Notes: generated from the letters alone by a model not told the origin. A stretch of 36,224 nucleotides of DNA from Candidatus Thiodiazotropha endolucinida (GCF_001715975.1 NZ_MARB01000033.1:1-36224); one strand, 5' to 3'; shown: positions 24,617-34,659, numbered from the stretch's first letter. Numbers and translations are program-made.

Positions 24617-25749
24617 GGGGCCTCTCCTCCGGATTGATGTTCGCTAATCGGTCTGTCGATCTCTCGCAGGATGCGGCTGACCGGCGCGGCCAGCCCCCGG
24701 TCGTCGGGTTGTGACAGTTTATACCAGACCCTGGGGCCGGCATCCATGAGGCCCTTTGCAGGGTTTTTCACCGCCACCAGGACCGGCGTGATATCCAGGT
24801 GAAAGTGGGAAAAGGAATGACGTCTCGGCCGTAGTTGGTCACGCTCTTCCACATCACAGCCCAACACCTGCCGGCACCAGTCCTTCAACGGTTGTTCCGG
24901 CGGGCACTCGGGCAGACTCCACAATCCGCCCCAGATACCGCTGGGCGGCCGCTGCTCGAGCAGGATGTCGCCGGCGGGATCGGTCAGGATCAACATGCGG
25001 GTGGCGCGCACCGGCAGTACTTTTTTCGGTTTGGGGGCCGGATAGCGTGAAACATCCCCCTCGGCGAGGGCCTGGCAACTCTGCACCAACGGACAGCTGT
25101 CGCAGAGCGGCTTGCCCCGCACACAACAGGTGGCGCCCAGATCCATCATCGCCTGATTGTACTGCGCGGTTTGACGGTGCGGAGTCAGTTGTTCGCTCAA
25201 CCGCCACAGCTGCTTCTGCACACCATTGTTGCCCGGCCATCCCGGAATGACGAAGTGGCGCGCCAGGACCCGCTTCACATTGCCGTCGAGGATCGGCGCA
25301 TATTGTCCGAATGCGAGGGAGCGTATCGCCCCAGCGGTGGAGCGACCGATGCCGGGCAGGGCCTGCAGGCTGTCGAGATCGTCCGGCAGCACCCCTTGGT
25401 GCCGGGTCATGACCTCCCCTGCCGCCCGATGCAGATTTCTCGCCCGGGCGTAGTAGCCCAGACCGGACCAGTGATGCATGACCTTGTCAGGATCGGCAGC
25501 AGTCAGGGTGGGAATATCGGGGAAGCTTTGGATAAAGCGTTCGAAATAACCGATTACGGTATTCACCTGGGTTTGCTGCAGCATGATCTCCGAGATCCAG
25601 ATGCGGTAGGGATCCCGCGGTTGCTGCCATGGGAGGTCCTTTCTGCCGTGGCGGTCGAACCAGGCCAGCACGCGTTGTGAAAATCTCTCCGCCTCTTCGA
25701 GTGGGATGGTTGGGAGCGCTGTTTGAGCCCGCCTCTCTCGGTCTGCCAT
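24613..25749 (-). CDS. mutY: A/G-specific adenine DNA glycosylase MutY
   Basis: 378 residues from the ATG at 25749; the TTG one codon earlier is unlikely. MutY removes adenine mispaired with 8-oxoguanine. Visible: helix-hairpin-helix [12 protein letters not shown], catalytic glutamate in [11 protein letters not shown] (E54) and catalytic aspartate D155 (LDGNVKRV). The 4Fe-4S cysteines C209, C216, C219 and C225 have spacing 6-2-5. The C-terminal NUDIX-like domain that reads 8-oxoguanine is about 245-360. The start overlaps the AsmA stop (TGATG), and the stop overlaps yggX. Confidence 0.97.
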   Translation of the reverse strand: MADRERRAQTALPTIPLEEAERFSQRVLAWFDRHGRKDLPWQQPRDPYRIWISEIMLQQTQVNTVIGYFERFIQSFPDIPTLTAADPDKVMHHWSGLGYYARARNLHRAAGEVMTRHQGVLPDDLDSLQALPGIGRSTAGAIRSLAFGQYAPILDGNVKRVLARHFVIPGWPGNNGVQKQLWRLSEQLTPHRQTAQYNQAMMDLGATCCVRGKPLCDSCPLVQSCQALAEGDVSRYPAPKPKKVLPVRATRMLILTDPAGDILLEQRPPSGIWGGLWSLPECPPEQPLKDWCRQVLGCDVEERDQLRPRRHSFSHFHLDITPVLVAVKNPAKGLMDAGPRVWYKLSQPDDRGLAAPVSRILREIDRPISEHQSGGEAP

Positions 25750-27887
25750 CAAAAGAGATTTTTCAGCTTATCCTTCAGCTTGTCCTTGAGTTCCTCCGGC
25801 ACCTTCTCCTCCAACTTCTCACCGATCTTTTCGTCCACCTTTTGATCGAGCTTCTGCTTGAGTTTCGCCTTCTGCTGCTCCTCCAGGATCTTCGACAGCT
25901 GTATGGAGAAGTCGGGGTCGTTCCAATTACCTTTGATCTTGACCGGTATGGGTATGCCGACCAGATCCTCCAGCGCCTCCCCTCCCTGTCCCGCCGGCGT
26001 GTTGACGATGACCGGTCGAACGGTGTACTTCAACCGCTCCTCCAGCAGATAGGCCTTGCCGCTTCCCTCCAGGCGGAGGTAGGGGGACTTGGCCAGCAGA
26101 CTCTGGTTGTTCACCACGCCGTTGACGATCGTGGCGCGCCCGTTGAGTTCTGAAAAGTCGGTCTGTTCCGGTTCATTCAACACCATGGTGCCTTCGCCTT
26201 TCAGCTTGGCCTTGGTATCGCGGATCATCTTGGCCAGGTTGAAGCCCTTGACCGCGCCATCGCGGAAATCGAAGGAGAGCTGTCCGTTGAGCCCACGCTT
26301 CAATTGTTTGACAGTATTGCCCCGGCTGGTGAGCTGCATGTCGAGATCGCCGCTGCCGAGCAGGGTATCCTTGCCGGTTAAATCGAGTAACAGCGGTCCG
26401 GAGAGAATCCTCGACACCTTCTGGGTAAGATTGATCGCCGGCCGTTCACCGGTGACATCCAACTGCACATCCCCTTTCATCAGGCCATCATAAAAACGGC
26501 CCACTTCGTGATCGAGATTCAGCTTGCCATCCCTGCCGCGCACCTTGAGCAGAATCGCTTCTGCTTGCAGCCCATTGACGATCAAGCTGTCGATGCGCAC
26601 GGTCCCGTCCAGCCGCAGGCCTCGCAATAACTCATTGGGAAACAGGGGCTCATTTTCCGATCCCCCTTTCGATGGCTTGCCGGGTGCCCTGCCCGGCTCA
26701 GCCTTCGGCGGCAGGTAACGATCCACATTGATGGTGTTCAACGCCAGATTGAACAGGTAGGCGGGCGATGCGAAATTAACCATCTCAAACTCACCCTTGA
26801 GTTTTGTCTGGTCCAACTCCAGCAACAGATTCTTCAATACCAGTTGATCGGGAGAGGCGGTGAAATCCGATGATAGAAAGAGGGATTGAAGCACCTCTTC
26901 GTCCGCCGTTTCCGGAACAGGCAGCCCAAACTGGTTCATCCACTCGCGCAGATTGAACTCGGCCAGGTTCAGCTCGCCTTTGAAGGTCGGATTGGTCTGG
27001 ATCTCCTCGCCCTGGACACGCCCGGTGAGCTTGAGTTTACCTGACGTGAGCTCCAGGTCGTGCAGATCCAGGATGTTGGACGTCAGGTTGACCAGCAGGT
27101 CACCCTCCAACAGGCTCTTGACCCCCTCCTCGGGCATGCCCTCACCGGTCAGATTCACCGCCAGTTGCAGATCCTGCATACTGAACACCTGCTCATCCGG
27201 TTTCACCAACATCTTGGAAGTCAGCTTGACACCACCCTTCAACAACGGTTTCCGGCTCGCCAGATCCATACTGAAATTCAAATCCACACTACGCCCCGGC
27301 GCCAATTCACCGGTCTCCAGATAGATGTTATCGATCTGGTAGCGTTCGCCCGTCGATTGATCGTCCCAAACCAGATTCGCCTCCTTGATGCTTAAACCGC
27401 CCACGGTGAAAGCCATCAAACCCGCTTTATCCTGTTGCGGGGACTCTGCCTCCACGGACTCCCGCTCACCTTCCGCTTTGCCCAGCATGTCATCCCAGTT
27501 GGTGACACCGCTCTTCGACCTGGCCAGGTTGAGCTTCAACCCCTCGATGCGCACAGTGTCGACTTCCAGCAGCTGATCAATCAGCAAGGGCAACAGGTTG
27601 ACGCCCACCTCGGCATGCTTGACCGCGGCGAAGTCTCCCTCTTTGAAGCCCTTGGCGTTGCTGAGGGTCAACCCATTCAACTCCAACGCCAGCCTGGGAA
27701 AGACAGACAAGCCGATATCCCCGCCGATGGTAAGGTCCCGCCCTGTCGCCTTCTTCACCTCGGCGACGATGCGGTCTTTATGGTCGTTCGGATCGACAAA
27801 CATGGGGATCAAAATCACCGCTGCGATGATCAGCAGCAGCACCATTCCGATCAACCATCCAAGCACCTTCAGTGTCTTGCCCATCAT
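25749..27887 (-). CDS. AsmA-family inner membrane protein
   Basis: 712 residues. One N-terminal membrane helix (about 8-29) anchors a large periplasmic region with AsmA N- and C-terminal domains. Examples are LALELNGLTLSNAKGF near the start and FDFRDGAVKGFNLAKMIRD toward the end. The last 45 residues are very rich in Lys and Glu (coiled-coil-like). AsmA-family proteins bridge the envelope for lipid transport and outer membrane assembly. Two adjacent ATGs exist; the second (27884) is better spaced from the AAGGAG site. It is the first gene of a tight AsmA-mutY-yggX transcript. Confidence 0.93.
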   Translation of the reverse strand: MMGKTLKVLGWLIGMVLLLIIAAVILIPMFVDPNDHKDRIVAEVKKATGRDLTIGGDIGLSVFPRLALELNGLTLSNAKGFKEGDFAAVKHAEVGVNLLPLLIDQLLEVDTVRIEGLKLNLARSKSGVTNWDDMLGKAEGERESVEAESPQQDKAGLMAFTVGGLSIKEANLVWDDQSTGERYQIDNIYLETGELAPGRSVDLNFSMDLASRKPLLKGGVKLTSKMLVKPDEQVFSMQDLQLAVNLTGEGMPEEGVKSLLEGDLLVNLTSNILDLHDLELTSGKLKLTGRVQGEEIQTNPTFKGELNLAEFNLREWMNQFGLPVPETADEEVLQSLFLSSDFTASPDQLVLKNLLLELDQTKLKGEFEMVNFASPAYLFNLALNTINVDRYLPPKAEPGRAPGKPSKGGSENEPLFPNELLRGLRLDGTVRIDSLIVNGLQAEAILLKVRGRDGKLNLDHEVGRFYDGLMKGDVQLDVTGERPAINLTQKVSRILSGPLLLDLTGKDTLLGSGDLDMQLTSRGNTVKQLKRGLNGQLSFDFRDGAVKGFNLAKMIRDTKAKLKGEGTMVLNEPEQTDFSELNGRATIVNGVVNNQSLLAKSPYLRLEGSGKAYLLEERLKYTVRPVIVNTPAGQGGEALEDLVGIPIPVKIKGNWNDPDFSIQLSKILEEQQKAKLKQKLDQKVDEKIGEKLEEKVPEELKDKLKDKLKNLF

Positions 27888-27894
27888 CTACTCC

Positions 27895-28215
27895 TTATTC
27901 ATTCTCTTTCGGATTTGGGCTTCCACAATTCCAACATATATCGAATCCCGCATCGATACTCTCTCCACAAACTCTACACTGCCAGGCCTCGCCACTGACC
28001 GGGGGACGATCGAAAAACGCTTCCGTGAGCCGCTTCGCCAGCGCCAGGTCACGATCTTCAAGCACCCAGAGGGTGGGGAAAATATTGGCCGGCAGTTCGC
28101 CCACGGCGCCACTCAGGTGATCACCGACAATCACGGTCTCAATTCCCTTCTGCTGGAGATGATCCTTGAGCATCTGTGCCTCCACCCTGTCCGCGGCTTG
28201 ATAAAGTTCTAGCAT
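27895..28215 (-). CDS. DUF2007 protein with C-terminal zinc ribbon
   Basis: 106 residues. The N-terminal DUF2007 domain (about 1-70; a predicted small-ligand or signal-binding fold) starts MLELYQAADRVEAQMLKDHL. A C-terminal zinc ribbon follows with CRVCGE and CWNCGS (C80, C83, C94, C97). This fusion is a known arrangement for the family. It ends 7 bp before the AsmA gene on the same strand, so it probably heads that operon. Confidence 0.85.
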   Translation of the reverse strand: MLELYQAADRVEAQMLKDHLQQKGIETVIVGDHLSGAVGELPANIFPTLWVLEDRDLALAKRLTEAFFDRPPVSGEAWQCRVCGESIDAGFDICWNCGSPNPKENE

Positions 28216-28455
28216 GGAAAACCGCCATCTCTCCTGAATACTATGTTATTCCGTCGGTCAAGTTCATACACCGATCGTTAATTTTTGATTCAACAAGCCC
28301 TAGCACGGTCACAATGCGGGGTCTGTTTCATTCATCGATAGCTTTAGACTACCTTATAACCGCTCCCGGGTGCCGCATAAATCCCTACATTTGCAAGGGT
28401 TCCCGGGACAAGAACGATCATTAGACTACACTAACAGCCACCGGCTTTCCCGCCG

Positions 28456-28764
28456 TTGTGGCATAACCAATTGCACGCACTACTCAACTTAAACTGGGCA
28501 CCCGAATTGTTGAAATACTTGTCTCTGGTTTTGATTTTGACGTTCACTGCCCTTGATAGCGCTATGGCGGAGAAGGGCCAGTCGATCATGTTCCAGCCTG
28601 AAGAGCATCCCTTCATGGAGCCTCCGAATGAGGCAGATGACGAAGCCGCTCAGTGCACGCAGCTGGCAAAACAGATCGAAGCCCTCAAGGGTAAACCGCA
28701 ACGCCGCCATGCGGCCCTGGAACGCTATCGATTGATGTGTACGGACAAGGCGCAGACAGAGTGA
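28456..28764 (+). CDS. Small secreted protein of unknown function
   Basis: 102 residues if started at the TTG 28456; start codon uncertain, with no clear ribosome site. A hydrophobic segment LLKYLSLVLILTFTALDSAM with a cleavage-like AMA site suggests export. The mature part is short, charged, and has two cysteines (C66, C95). I do not recognise a family. It ends 2 bp before the tRNA-Gly 3' end, with the tRNA on the other strand. Confidence 0.55.
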   Translation: MWHNQLHALLNLNWAPELLKYLSLVLILTFTALDSAMAEKGQSIMFQPEEHPFMEPPNEADDEAAQCTQLAKQIEALKGKPQRRHAALERYRLMCTDKAQTE

Positions 28765-28766
28765 AT

Positions 28767-28840
28767 TGGAGCGGGTAACGGGAGTCGAACCCGTCTCTCT
28801 GGCTTGGGAAGCCAGGGTAATACCGATATACGATACCCGC
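28767..28840 (-). tRNA. tRNA-Gly (anticodon CCC)
   Basis: 74 nt on the - strand with CCA encoded. The acceptor stem is GCGGGTA/TACCCGC, and the anticodon stem-loop CTGGC-TTCCCAA-GCCAG gives CCC. The T-arm contains GGTTCGACTCC. Confidence 0.97.
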
Positions 28841-28950
28841 GATTGCCGTCCCTGTCTGAATCCTTACCTCAGGCTTGCCGAGTTGTACGCAAGCTCTTGA
28901 CAAGTCTACCCTGCCACGATTTTCCTGTCATGCCACCTTACCCCAGGATC

Positions 28951-28965
28951 TGTTAACAGGCCCTA
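28951..28965 (-). repeat. Dispersed repeat, TAGGGCCTGTTAACA copy 2
   Basis: Exact 15-base core on the - strand. Its first three bases are the TAG stop codon of the acyl-CoA synthetase gene, so the repeat abuts the end of coding. Confidence 0.7.
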
Positions 28966-30780
28966 GACCAAACCATCGCCGTAGAGTGTTTCAACCTGTT
29001 GCTTGCAATGCGCCAAGACCTTCTGTCGTTTGATCTTCATGGTGGGCGTCATCAATCCATTCTCGATCGTCCAGGGTTCGAGCAGCAGGGCGACCCGACG
29101 TATCTTTGCGTAGCCGGGAAAATCGCGCAACGCCAGCCGTATTCGCTTCAGCAGCGCATTGTGCAGGCGCTCGTGCTCGAGACTGGATGATTGCGACGGA
29201 TCGAGTTCATACTCATCGGCGAGTCCGTTCCACAGGTCGGGATTGAGCACCACCAGCGCCCCCAGGTAGGGCTTACCCTCACCCACGACCATTATCTGTT
29301 CGATCAGGGGATCGAGGGTTATCGCCATCTCCATATCCGCCGGCGGGATCTTTTCGCCGTTCGACAGCACCAGGATATCCTTGATCCGGCCGGTGATATA
29401 GATATGGCCATCTTCATCGATACGCGCCTGATCGCCGGTATGCAACCAGCCCTGGGGGTCGATCATCTCGGCGGTAGCCGCATGGTTGTTCCAATATCCG
29501 AGCATCATCCCCGGCGTCCTGACCAGCAGTTCATCATGTTCGCCGATCTTCACAGTCACACCGCGTAAAGGAATACCGACACTTTCCGGTCTGATGTCAT
29601 GCATCGGATTGACACTGATGACCGGACTGGTCTCGGTCAACCCATAACCCTGCAGCATCGGCAGCCCGAGCCCCAAAAAGACCCGGGCAATCTCCGGCGA
29701 TATGGCCGCACCGCCGCTGACCGCGACGCGCAGCCGCCCTCCCAGCTTGTCGAGTATCTTGCCGGAGACCAGTTTGCGCAGCAGGGGATGCAGTAACAGC
29801 CCGGGAAACCAGCTGCGGCGCCCCATGCGATATTCAAACTCCCTGAATCCCACGCTCAAGGCCATATTGAAGAGCATGCGCGCAAAGGCGGGTTTACTCT
29901 TCAGCTGGTCCTGTACCCGGGCGTAGACCCGCTCGAAGATACGGGGCACGGCAATGATCGCGGTCGGCCTGATGGTCTGCAGGTCTTCCGCCAACTGGGG
30001 AATGGAACGGGCAAAGGAGACCGAGGCCCCCGCCATCATCGGCAAGTAGTAACCACCAGTCCTTTCAAGGGTGTGAGAGAGGGGCAGGAATGAAAGAAAG
30101 CTGTCCTGCTGATAGCAATCCACCACGGTCAGTGAGCCATGGGCGATGGAGAGCATATTGTAGTGACTCAGCATCACACCCTTGGGGCGTCCTGTGGTGC
30201 CGGAGGTGTAGACAATCGAGGCCAGGTTCTCGGGATCGGCATATCGCCGTTTCAAGGGATCGCCGCGAGGCGGCAACCAGTGCTTCGCCTCTCGCACCAG
30301 TTCATCCTCAGCCGGGTGTGGCTGTCGCTCTGTCTCCAGCACCACAACCCGCTGCAACTGGGGCAGCTCCTCCACTGAATCGGCCATGCGGTTCCAGCGG
30401 CCGCTGTCCTGCACCAGCAGCAGTTTGACCGCCGCGTCGCGCAGGATGTAGGCAATGGCATCTGCGCGATCGTCGGTATACAGAGGTACGACAACAAGTC
30501 CCAGCGAGAGGGCGGCCTGATCGAACATCACCCATTCGGGACAGTTCCTCAGGAGGATCGCGACCCGGTCCCCATCCTCCAGTGCCTCCCCCGATAGCGC
30601 CTGGCGCCAGCGCGACACCTGGCGTTCCATATCGCCCCAGGTGAGTTCGTACCACTGTTTGTTCTGCCGATGATAGTGTCGATAAGCCACCGCATCGGGT
30701 GTCCGGCGTGCACGCTGCAAAAACAACCCATCGAGGGTACCGGCCAATTCCGGCGATATCAGATCTTCACTCCACTTCAC
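28963..30780 (-). CDS. Long-chain fatty acid-CoA ligase (AMP-binding)
   Basis: 605 residues, the length of the FadD15/FAA-type bacterial acyl-CoA synthetases. Adenylation motifs are YTSGTTGRPKGVMLSH (191-206), GYGLTETSPV (378-387), GWLHTGD (444-450) and GRIKD (464-468); the catalytic lysine is in the last 30 residues. It activates fatty acids with ATP and CoA. It is monocistronic on the - strand and divergent from thiS. Confidence 0.93.
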   Translation of the reverse strand: MKWSEDLISPELAGTLDGLFLQRARRTPDAVAYRHYHRQNKQWYELTWGDMERQVSRWRQALSGEALEDGDRVAILLRNCPEWVMFDQAALSLGLVVVPLYTDDRADAIAYILRDAAVKLLLVQDSGRWNRMADSVEELPQLQRVVVLETERQPHPAEDELVREAKHWLPPRGDPLKRRYADPENLASIVYTSGTTGRPKGVMLSHYNMLSIAHGSLTVVDCYQQDSFLSFLPLSHTLERTGGYYLPMMAGASVSFARSIPQLAEDLQTIRPTAIIAVPRIFERVYARVQDQLKSKPAFARMLFNMALSVGFREFEYRMGRRSWFPGLLLHPLLRKLVSGKILDKLGGRLRVAVSGGAAISPEIARVFLGLGLPMLQGYGLTETSPVISVNPMHDIRPESVGIPLRGVTVKIGEHDELLVRTPGMMLGYWNNHAATAEMIDPQGWLHTGDQARIDEDGHIYITGRIKDILVLSNGEKIPPADMEMAITLDPLIEQIMVVGEGKPYLGALVVLNPDLWNGLADEYELDPSQSSSLEHERLHNALLKRIRLALRDFPGYAKIRRVALLLEPWTIENGLMTPTMKIKRQKVLAHCKQQVETLYGDGLV

Positions 30781-30812
30781 GAATCGACTCCAGCCATTGA
30801 GCTATCGCTCCC

Positions 30813-30834
30813 AGGCCCTTGCGGGGCCTCTTTT
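30813..30834 (+). terminator. Terminator-like hairpin in the fadD-thiS divergent region
   Basis: AGGCCC (30813-30818), loop TTGCG, GGGCCT (30824-30829), then CTTTT. It points rightward, but no + strand gene precedes it. It may be a leftover of a lost gene, or shield thiS from upstream transcription. Confidence 0.5.
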
Positions 30835-31032
30835 CATTTATTTATTCATTATTGTATGCGTTCCGTATTCACTCTATCCCTGCGGCTAGTGAGGATCGCT
30901 CAACCCTGTGCCTGTTTGCGCCTGGCCGGCATCACTCAAATTCAACAGTGGGTATTCGCCAACGCAACACATACTTTGTTGTCCTAAGATGAGGTAAAAT
31001 CTTTTCCCATCACCATTTGAGACCAGACAGAG

Positions 31033-31233
31033 ATGCAGATTTACTTAAACGGCGTGGAAAAGCAAATTCCCGACGCATTGAATATGGCCAAGCTGATCGA
31101 GTTACTCGATCTGTCCGGCCAGCGTATTGCTGTGGAAGTCAATGAAGAGTTGGTGCCTCGCAGTACCTTCGATGAGTATCTGCTGGAAGAGCATGACCAA
31201 GTCGAGATCATACAGGCCGTAGGTGGCGGCTGA
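31033..31233 (+). CDS. thiS: Sulfur carrier protein ThiS
   Basis: 66 residues, ubiquitin-like beta-grasp fold, with the required C-terminal Gly-Gly (AVGGG) that is adenylated and converted to thiocarboxylate to donate sulfur for the thiamin thiazole. It starts MQIYLNGVEKQIPD. thiG follows 57 bp downstream on the same strand, forming a thiamin operon. No TPP riboswitch is visible in the 250-bp leader. Confidence 0.96.
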   Translation: MQIYLNGVEKQIPDALNMAKLIELLDLSGQRIAVEVNEELVPRSTFDEYLLEEHDQVEIIQAVGGG

Positions 31234-31290
31234 AACTGCACCCTGAGTCGCCCATCCCAATCGAATCAATCACCAAGCAGAACCAGACCG

Positions 31291-32085
31291 ATGCCAAACG
31301 ATACCCAGAATGACAGCTTCAGCGTCGCCGGACGCCGTTTCAATTCCCGCCTGCTGGTCGGTACCGGCAAATATAAAGATATGCCGGAGACCCGGGAGGC
31401 CATCGATGCCAGCGGCGCGGAGATCGTCACCATTGCGGTGCGCCGCACCAACATCGGTCAGGATCGGGATCAACCCAATATCCTCACCGTGTTGCCGCCT
31501 GACGAGTTCACCTATCTGCCGAACACGGCCGGTTGCTACGACGCCAAGACCGCAGTCCGGACCTGCCGTCTGGCGCGGGAATTGCTGGATGGGCACAACC
31601 TGGTCAAATTGGAGGTGCTTGGCGACGAGAAGACGCTGTTTCCCGATGTAGTGCAGACCCTTGAAGCTGCAGAAGAGCTGATCAAGGACGGCTTCGATGT
31701 GATGGTCTACACCAACGACGATCCGATCATGGCCAAGCGGCTCGAGGAACTGGGTTGTGTGGCAGTGATGCCGTTGGCGGCACCCATCGGATCCGGCCTG
31801 GGCATCCGCAACCGGCTCAACATCCTGACCATTGTGGAAAACGCCAAGGTCCCGGTATTGGTGGATGCCGGCGTCGGCACCGCCTCCGATGCCGCCGTGG
31901 CCATGGAACTGGGTTGCGACGGGGTACTCATGAACACCGCCATTGCCGCGGCAGACAACCCGGTGTTGATGGCTTCGGCCATGAAAAAGGCGATCCAGGC
32001 AGGACGTGAGGCCTACCTGGCGGGTCGGATGACGGCCAAGCGCTTTGCCTCAGCCTCGTCACCGGTCGATGGGCTGTTTTTCTGA
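31291..32085 (+). CDS. thiG: Thiazole synthase ThiG
   Basis: 264 residues, (beta/alpha)8 barrel that builds the thiazole phosphate from deoxyxylulose phosphate, ThiS thiocarboxylate and a glycine imine. The presumed Schiff-base lysine is K106 (LVKLEVLGD). The phosphate-binding segments [20 protein letters not shown] and GVLMNTAIA are intact. Partner of thiS. thiO/thiH are not in the window. Confidence 0.97.
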   Translation: MPNDTQNDSFSVAGRRFNSRLLVGTGKYKDMPETREAIDASGAEIVTIAVRRTNIGQDRDQPNILTVLPPDEFTYLPNTAGCYDAKTAVRTCRLARELLDGHNLVKLEVLGDEKTLFPDVVQTLEAAEELIKDGFDVMVYTNDDPIMAKRLEELGCVAVMPLAAPIGSGLGIRNRLNILTIVENAKVPVLVDAGVGTASDAAVAMELGCDGVLMNTAIAAADNPVLMASAMKKAIQAGREAYLAGRMTAKRFASASSPVDGLFF

Positions 32086-32109
32086 CCATCCTCAGAACAT
32101 TCCAGACCT

Positions 32110-32799
32110 ATGTCGGTTGAACAGTCTCACCGTCCCATTCGCAGTTATGTCCTGAGACAGGGCCGATTGACTGAAGGTCAACAGCGGGCGTTCCAGGCGT
32201 TGTGGCCGCAGTATGGCCTGACCCTGGACCAACAACCCCTGCGCTTCGCTTCACTTTTCGGGCGGGAGGCGCCGGTCACCCTGGAAATCGGCTTCGGCAA
32301 TGGCGAAGCTCTGGCGCAGATTGCCGCCCGCCATCCCGAGCAGGACTTTCTGGGCGTCGAGGTGCATACACCCGGCGTGGGCCACTTGATGCTCAAACTG
32401 GCTGAGCAGGCATCTGACAATGTACGCATTGTGCAGGCAGATGCCATGGAACTGCTGCGACACCATATGCCTGAAGCCGCCCTCGACCGGGTCCAGCTCT
32501 ACTTTCCCGATCCCTGGCATAAACGTCGCCACCACAAACGCCGCATCGTGCAACAGGCGTTTGCCGATCTCATCCACCAGGCACTGAAACCCGGTGGGGT
32601 GATCCACATGGCCACCGATTGGGAAGAGTATGCCCGGCAGATGCTGGATGTATTCACCCAACACGACGGTTTTCGCAATCAGGCCGGAAAAGGCAACTTC
32701 TCCCCACGCCCGGATACACGACCTTTGACCAAATTCGAACAGCGGGGCCAGCGGCTTGGGCACGGGGTATGGGATCTTCTTTTCGAGCATGACAGTTGA
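32110..32799 (+). CDS. trmB: tRNA (guanine-N7)-methyltransferase TrmB
   Basis: 229 residues, SAM-dependent methyltransferase making m7G46 in tRNA. Motif I is LEIGFGNGE. The signature VQLYFPDPWHKRRHHKRRIV carries the catalytic aspartate, and the ending TKFEQRGQRLGH is typical. It follows thiG by 24 bp, and its TGA overlaps the next gene's ATG by one base (TGATG), so thiS-thiG-trmB-fetA-fetB may be one transcript. Confidence 0.97.
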   Translation: MSVEQSHRPIRSYVLRQGRLTEGQQRAFQALWPQYGLTLDQQPLRFASLFGREAPVTLEIGFGNGEALAQIAARHPEQDFLGVEVHTPGVGHLMLKLAEQASDNVRIVQADAMELLRHHMPEAALDRVQLYFPDPWHKRRHHKRRIVQQAFADLIHQALKPGGVIHMATDWEEYARQMLDVFTQHDGFRNQAGKGNFSPRPDTRPLTKFEQRGQRLGHGVWDLLFEHDS

Positions 32800-33395
32800 T
32801 GGGCAGCCTGACCTTAAAGCAGTTCCAATCACCCCTGCTCGAGCCCATAGAGCTGTATATCCCGGCGGGTCACTGCACCACCCTGAGCGGTCCTTCGGGA
32901 AGCGGTAAATCGCGCCTGTTGAGGGCCTTGGCCGACCTCGACCCACACCAGGGCGAAGCCTGGCTTGACGAGCAGGAAATGGCCTCATTCAGCGGTCCGG
33001 CATGGCGCCGAGAAGTGGGATTGCTTCCCGCTGAGAGCGCCTGGTGGAAAGATCGTGTCGGCGACCACTTCCCGCACGTCGACAACGCCCTGCTGTCACT
33101 TCTCGATTTGCCCCCTAACGCCATGCAGTGGGAGATCAGCCGTCTATCCAGCGGTGAGCGACAGCGCCTGGCTCTGGCAAGGCTGCTTGGCAACATGCCT
33201 CAGGTACTACTGCTCGATGAACCCACCGCCAATCTGGATCAAAACAATATCGACCGGGTCGAGGAGCTCATTGCTGAATGGCGCCGGCAACACAAGACCG
33301 CGGTACTCTGGGTTTCCCACGACCCTGATCAGCAACGGCGGGTCGGTGAGGAGTCCCGGCACATCGCAGACGGACGCCTGCAGGTAATACGATGA
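32799..33395 (+). CDS. fetA: ABC transporter ATPase, FetA/YbbL-type
   Basis: 198 residues from the ATG at 32799 (a TTG one codon earlier is less likely). Motifs: Walker A GPSGSGKS (31-38), signature LSSGERQRLALARLL (116-130), Walker B VLLLDEPTANLD (136-147), H-loop VSHDP. The length is near E. coli FetA. With FetB it forms a putative iron exporter protecting against peroxide stress; the identification rests on the paired UPF0014 permease. Confidence 0.9.
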   Translation: MGSLTLKQFQSPLLEPIELYIPAGHCTTLSGPSGSGKSRLLRALADLDPHQGEAWLDEQEMASFSGPAWRREVGLLPAESAWWKDRVGDHFPHVDNALLSLLDLPPNAMQWEISRLSSGERQRLALARLLGNMPQVLLLDEPTANLDQNNIDRVEELIAEWRRQHKTAVLWVSHDPDQQRRVGEESRHIADGRLQVIR

Positions 33396-34195
33396 CACTG
33401 ATAGAGCTGACTCCCCTCGACCTGGCACTGTCCGCAATCCTGGTAGTGGTACTGGCCCTGCTGTCGTTAAGGCTCTCCCTTGGCATCGAACGGCAACTGT
33501 TGATCGCGGCCCTGCGCACGGTGGTCCAGTTGATCCTGCTCGGCCTGGTGTTGAAGTTTCTGTTCGTGCAATCCCATCCCTTGTTGATCGCGCTCCTTGC
33601 GCTGTTCATGCTCTTCGTCGCGGGCTATGAAGTCATGGCCCGGCAACAACGCCGTTTTCTCGGTATCTGGGGTATGGGGGTTGGCACCCTCTCGATGTTC
33701 ATCTCCTCATTTACCGTTACCCTGATGGCGCTCACGATCATTATTCAGGCGGAACCCTGGTATTCAGTGCAGTACCTGATCCCCCTGCTGGGCATGCTGC
33801 TGGGAAACACCATGTCGGGCGTGGCCATCGCCCTGGACCACCTGACCCATAATGCCTGGCAGCAGCGGCAGCAGATCGAGGCGCGACTGATGCTGGGCCA
33901 CTCCTGGGAACAGGCAATTCGGGAGCACCGGCGCAACGCCTTGCGCAGCGGCATGATACCGATCATCAATGCCATGGCGGCGGCCGGCGTAGTCAGTCTG
34001 CCAGGCATGATGACCGGCCAGATCCTGGCGGGCGCGCCACCGTTCGAGGCGAGTAAATATCAGATCCTGATTATGCTGTTGATCGCCGCCGGTACCGGAT
34101 TCGGCGCCATGGCCGCGGTATGGATCGGCTCGAAACACCTGTTCGACGATCGTGAACGACTGCGGCTCGACCGACTCAGTGCGATTAAAAACTAG
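33392..34195 (+). CDS. fetB: UPF0014 / FetB-type ABC permease
   Basis: 267 residues with six or seven membrane helices (for example about 11-27, 33-52 and 59-77). Family signature segments are LIPLLGMLLGNTMSGVAIAL and GVVSLPGMMTGQILAGAPPF. Overlaps fetA by 4 bp. FetAB is known in E. coli for iron export; function here is by homology. Confidence 0.93.
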   Translation: MTLIELTPLDLALSAILVVVLALLSLRLSLGIERQLLIAALRTVVQLILLGLVLKFLFVQSHPLLIALLALFMLFVAGYEVMARQQRRFLGIWGMGVGTLSMFISSFTVTLMALTIIIQAEPWYSVQYLIPLLGMLLGNTMSGVAIALDHLTHNAWQQRQQIEARLMLGHSWEQAIREHRRNALRSGMIPIINAMAAAGVVSLPGMMTGQILAGAPPFEASKYQILIMLLIAAGTGFGAMAAVWIGSKHLFDDRERLRLDRLSAIKN

Positions 34196-34237
34196 GGGCG
34201 GTAATCGGTGATCACAGTAGCCCCCTCCCACACCTGC

Positions 34238-34462
34238 TTAGGAGACTTCCCGCTCACCACGGACCAGTTTTATCACCAACAGCACAACCGGCAGTCCATG
34301 CATCAACAGATCGAAGATATCGATAGGACGATGCAAGGTACCGGCCGCCAACATCTTCAGCTTCTCCCATAGATGGGGCTCCGGCACGAAAGGTGCCAAT
34401 CCGATCAATAACGCCGGCAGCGCGACCATCTGCATCGGCAGCCTATCCAGCCAATTAAACAT
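34238..34462 (-). CDS. Small two-helix membrane protein
   Basis: 74 residues with two hydrophobic segments (about 10-27 and 52-66) and a conserved-looking middle, PEPHLWEKLKMLAAGTLHRP. I recall very similar short proteins in many proteobacteria, often mislabelled RND transporter; the function is unknown. It is convergent with fetB, separated by 42 bp containing a weak GGGGC/GCCCC hairpin. Confidence 0.75.
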   Translation of the reverse strand: MFNWLDRLPMQMVALPALLIGLAPFVPEPHLWEKLKMLAAGTLHRPIDIFDLLMHGLPVVLLVIKLVRGEREVS

Positions 34463-34659
34463 CTAACCTCACCTAGGGCTTCGTAATACGATTTACGATT
34501 ATCCGCAAATCAAAGCTAATAAGCACAAAAGCTATTTCAACATGTACGGTGGTTCACTTCTACTTATCTGTCACTGGTATGGCAAGTCGCACATACACTA
34601 AAAAAACGAGATCTTTTTACACACTCACACATAGGACCATGGGGAGTAAATGAACATAC

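Noticed and set aside
30835-31032. TPP riboswitch before thiS
   Set aside because: No CTGAGA thi-box or matching stems could be found in the leader.
34193-34227. GGGGC/GCCCC hairpin between fetB and the small membrane gene as a terminator
   Set aside because: Short arms, 20-base loop and no T-run in either direction; too weak to list as a terminator.
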